From positions 32,829,269-32,893,268 of the forward strand of contig NC_079202.1 of assembly GCF_026745355.1 (NCBI RefSeq): a DNA stretch of 64,000 nucleotides. The letters run 5' to 3'. Numbering within the stretch: the first letter of the stretch is position 1; every line of letters starts with the position of its first letter. Both the position numbers and the translations under genes were made by a program. Positions 62,941 to 64,000 of this stretch are shown one piece after another. The notes beneath the pieces are model-generated. The model was not told the DNA's origin and did no database searches. It saw only the letters and a list, made by a program, of their open reading frames with translations. Source of the DNA: Beta vulgaris subsp. vulgaris. Its lineage: Eukaryota; Streptophyta; Magnoliopsida; Caryophyllales; Amaranthaceae.

Positions 62941-64000
62941 AGGAACACTACAACAGGGGGGTGAATTGTAGGTGTAGAAAAAAACGTAACTTTTTGCGGA
63001 AATTTAAACTTAAACGAATAAACAATCTAGATGAACACAAGGGATTTTTACGAGGAAAAACTTCTTGGGCCCAACAAGAAGAAACAACCTCGACCACTAG
63101 GGATTTTAAACTCAACTCTTTCACTAATTAGGCCAAACAACTTTGTTACAACCTAATTCTATTCTCGAGCCACACCTTGAGTTCCTAAACTCAAGTTCCT
63201 GAGCCACTGTTCCCTTAAAAGTAGTTCCTCTCAACTTCACTCGAAGTTTTCTCACTCTTACTAGCTTTACTCAAAGCTTCTCTCTTACAAAACTTCACTC
63301 AAAATTCCCTTACCCCAAAAACCAAAATACAATTGATCGAAATAAGCTTAGTGGAATTAGAGTAAGAAAGCAAAGAACAAATGGCTATTATAAGAGAGTG
63401 AAGGCACTGACACTTAATTAGTTAAACTCACTTAATTACTTAGTCAGACACACTTTGGAACTTATTTAGACTTCAATATATATTTATAGTGACTAACACA
63501 AAGAACGTGGGAGTTAAAATCGACTTCATGTTCAATCCATTAACCCATGATGTTCCTTCCCCTAAGGAACACGTTCCTTATCATGTCCCATGATCCCATG
63601 ATCTTATTTTGGACGTGGATATGTTTCAGCCACAACTCCTAAAGATTAGGAGTTTCTTGAGCTTTATCCGAAAATTAGTTAAATATCAAAACATATTTAT
63701 TATTAAAAATGAATTTTAATCTTTAAGAAAATATTATCTTGTAAATAAATTATTCATAAAAACCGGATAAATATTTTCTTATTTTTTTCGAAAAACAAAA
63801 TCTTTTCCTTAACAGATTCTCTATTAAAACTGATTTTCACTTAGGTAAAACTGATTTCCTATTATTTAGGCATGACTTACTCAACTTCATAATTGTACCG
63901 TTATACTACTGCACGCCTAAGTCTAGTTCCTTTTATATATCAAGTTCCTTTAACAGATTCGTTTAGTGCCACTTAGTTTGTTACTTAAACAAGGAACAAA
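62941..64000 (+). mobile_element. LTR-like insertion into the Helitron, partial
   Basis: The Helitron frame stops abruptly at about 62937. A purine tract ACAACAGGGGGG (62948-62961) is followed by TGAATTGTAGG, the appearance of a polypurine tract and LTR start on the plus strand. About 1 kb of AT-rich non-coding sequence with repeated GAGTTCC/CTCAAGTTCC words follows to the window end. The far end is outside, so class and duplication cannot be checked. Confidence 0.4.

Overview
The window is plant nuclear DNA, from a eudicot by its overall look. It has AT-rich spacers, split genes with GT-AG introns, plastid-derived DNA and dense nested transposons. I cannot fix the species; the plastid fragment would allow it by database search. 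Only two genes look intact. They are convergent GDSL esterase/lipase paralogues at 14292-19599 (+) and 31415-34417 (-). Each has five exons, identical intron phases and a first exon of exactly 286 nt, and both keep the Ser-Asp-His catalytic residues. Nearly everything else is mobile DNA.

Layout. 1-3467: right end of a CACTA transposon that encloses about 3.2 kb of plastid DNA (first codons of rpoB, the spacer, trnC-GCA, petN). A 1.1-kb nuclear insertion lies inside the plastid DNA. 4000-9660: two decayed LINE elements on the minus strand. 9789-13770: a Mutator-like (MULE) element with long inverted repeats. It is split by a 3.2-kb CACTA-type element that carries pieces of three host genes: an Agenet-domain gene, a D27-like carotenoid isomerase gene and a TBL (trichome birefringence-like) gene. 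14.2-19.6 kb: GDSL gene 1, with a Harbinger-type MITE in intron 3 and a second MITE in intron 4. 19.9-22.0 kb: LINE reverse transcriptase remnant. 22485-27288: Copia element. 27460-30900: two MULE-like elements and one hAT-like element, each with a visible target-site duplication. 31.4-34.4 kb: GDSL gene 2.

35.1-51.6 kb: a minisatellite-like array split by a 15-kb nest. The outer element (36400-51352) has CACTAG ends and a 3-bp duplication, but the transposase gene inside it is MuDR-like. That gene is in turn interrupted by a gag-type Gypsy element (42802-50009) and, near its 3' end, by a deleted Copia (37427-39916). 51622-56502: another Copia on the minus strand. 57.4-58.0 kb: hAT-like element. 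58.2-62.9 kb: Helitron remnant (RepHel plus RPA-like gene). 62.94 kb to the end: an LTR-like insertion into the Helitron.

The GDSL genes are the only ones likely to act for the host, as secreted lipid or ester hydrolases. The rest records layered insertions, most of which can be ordered by nesting and target-site duplications. Exon joins and element ends were read by eye; no search or folding was run.
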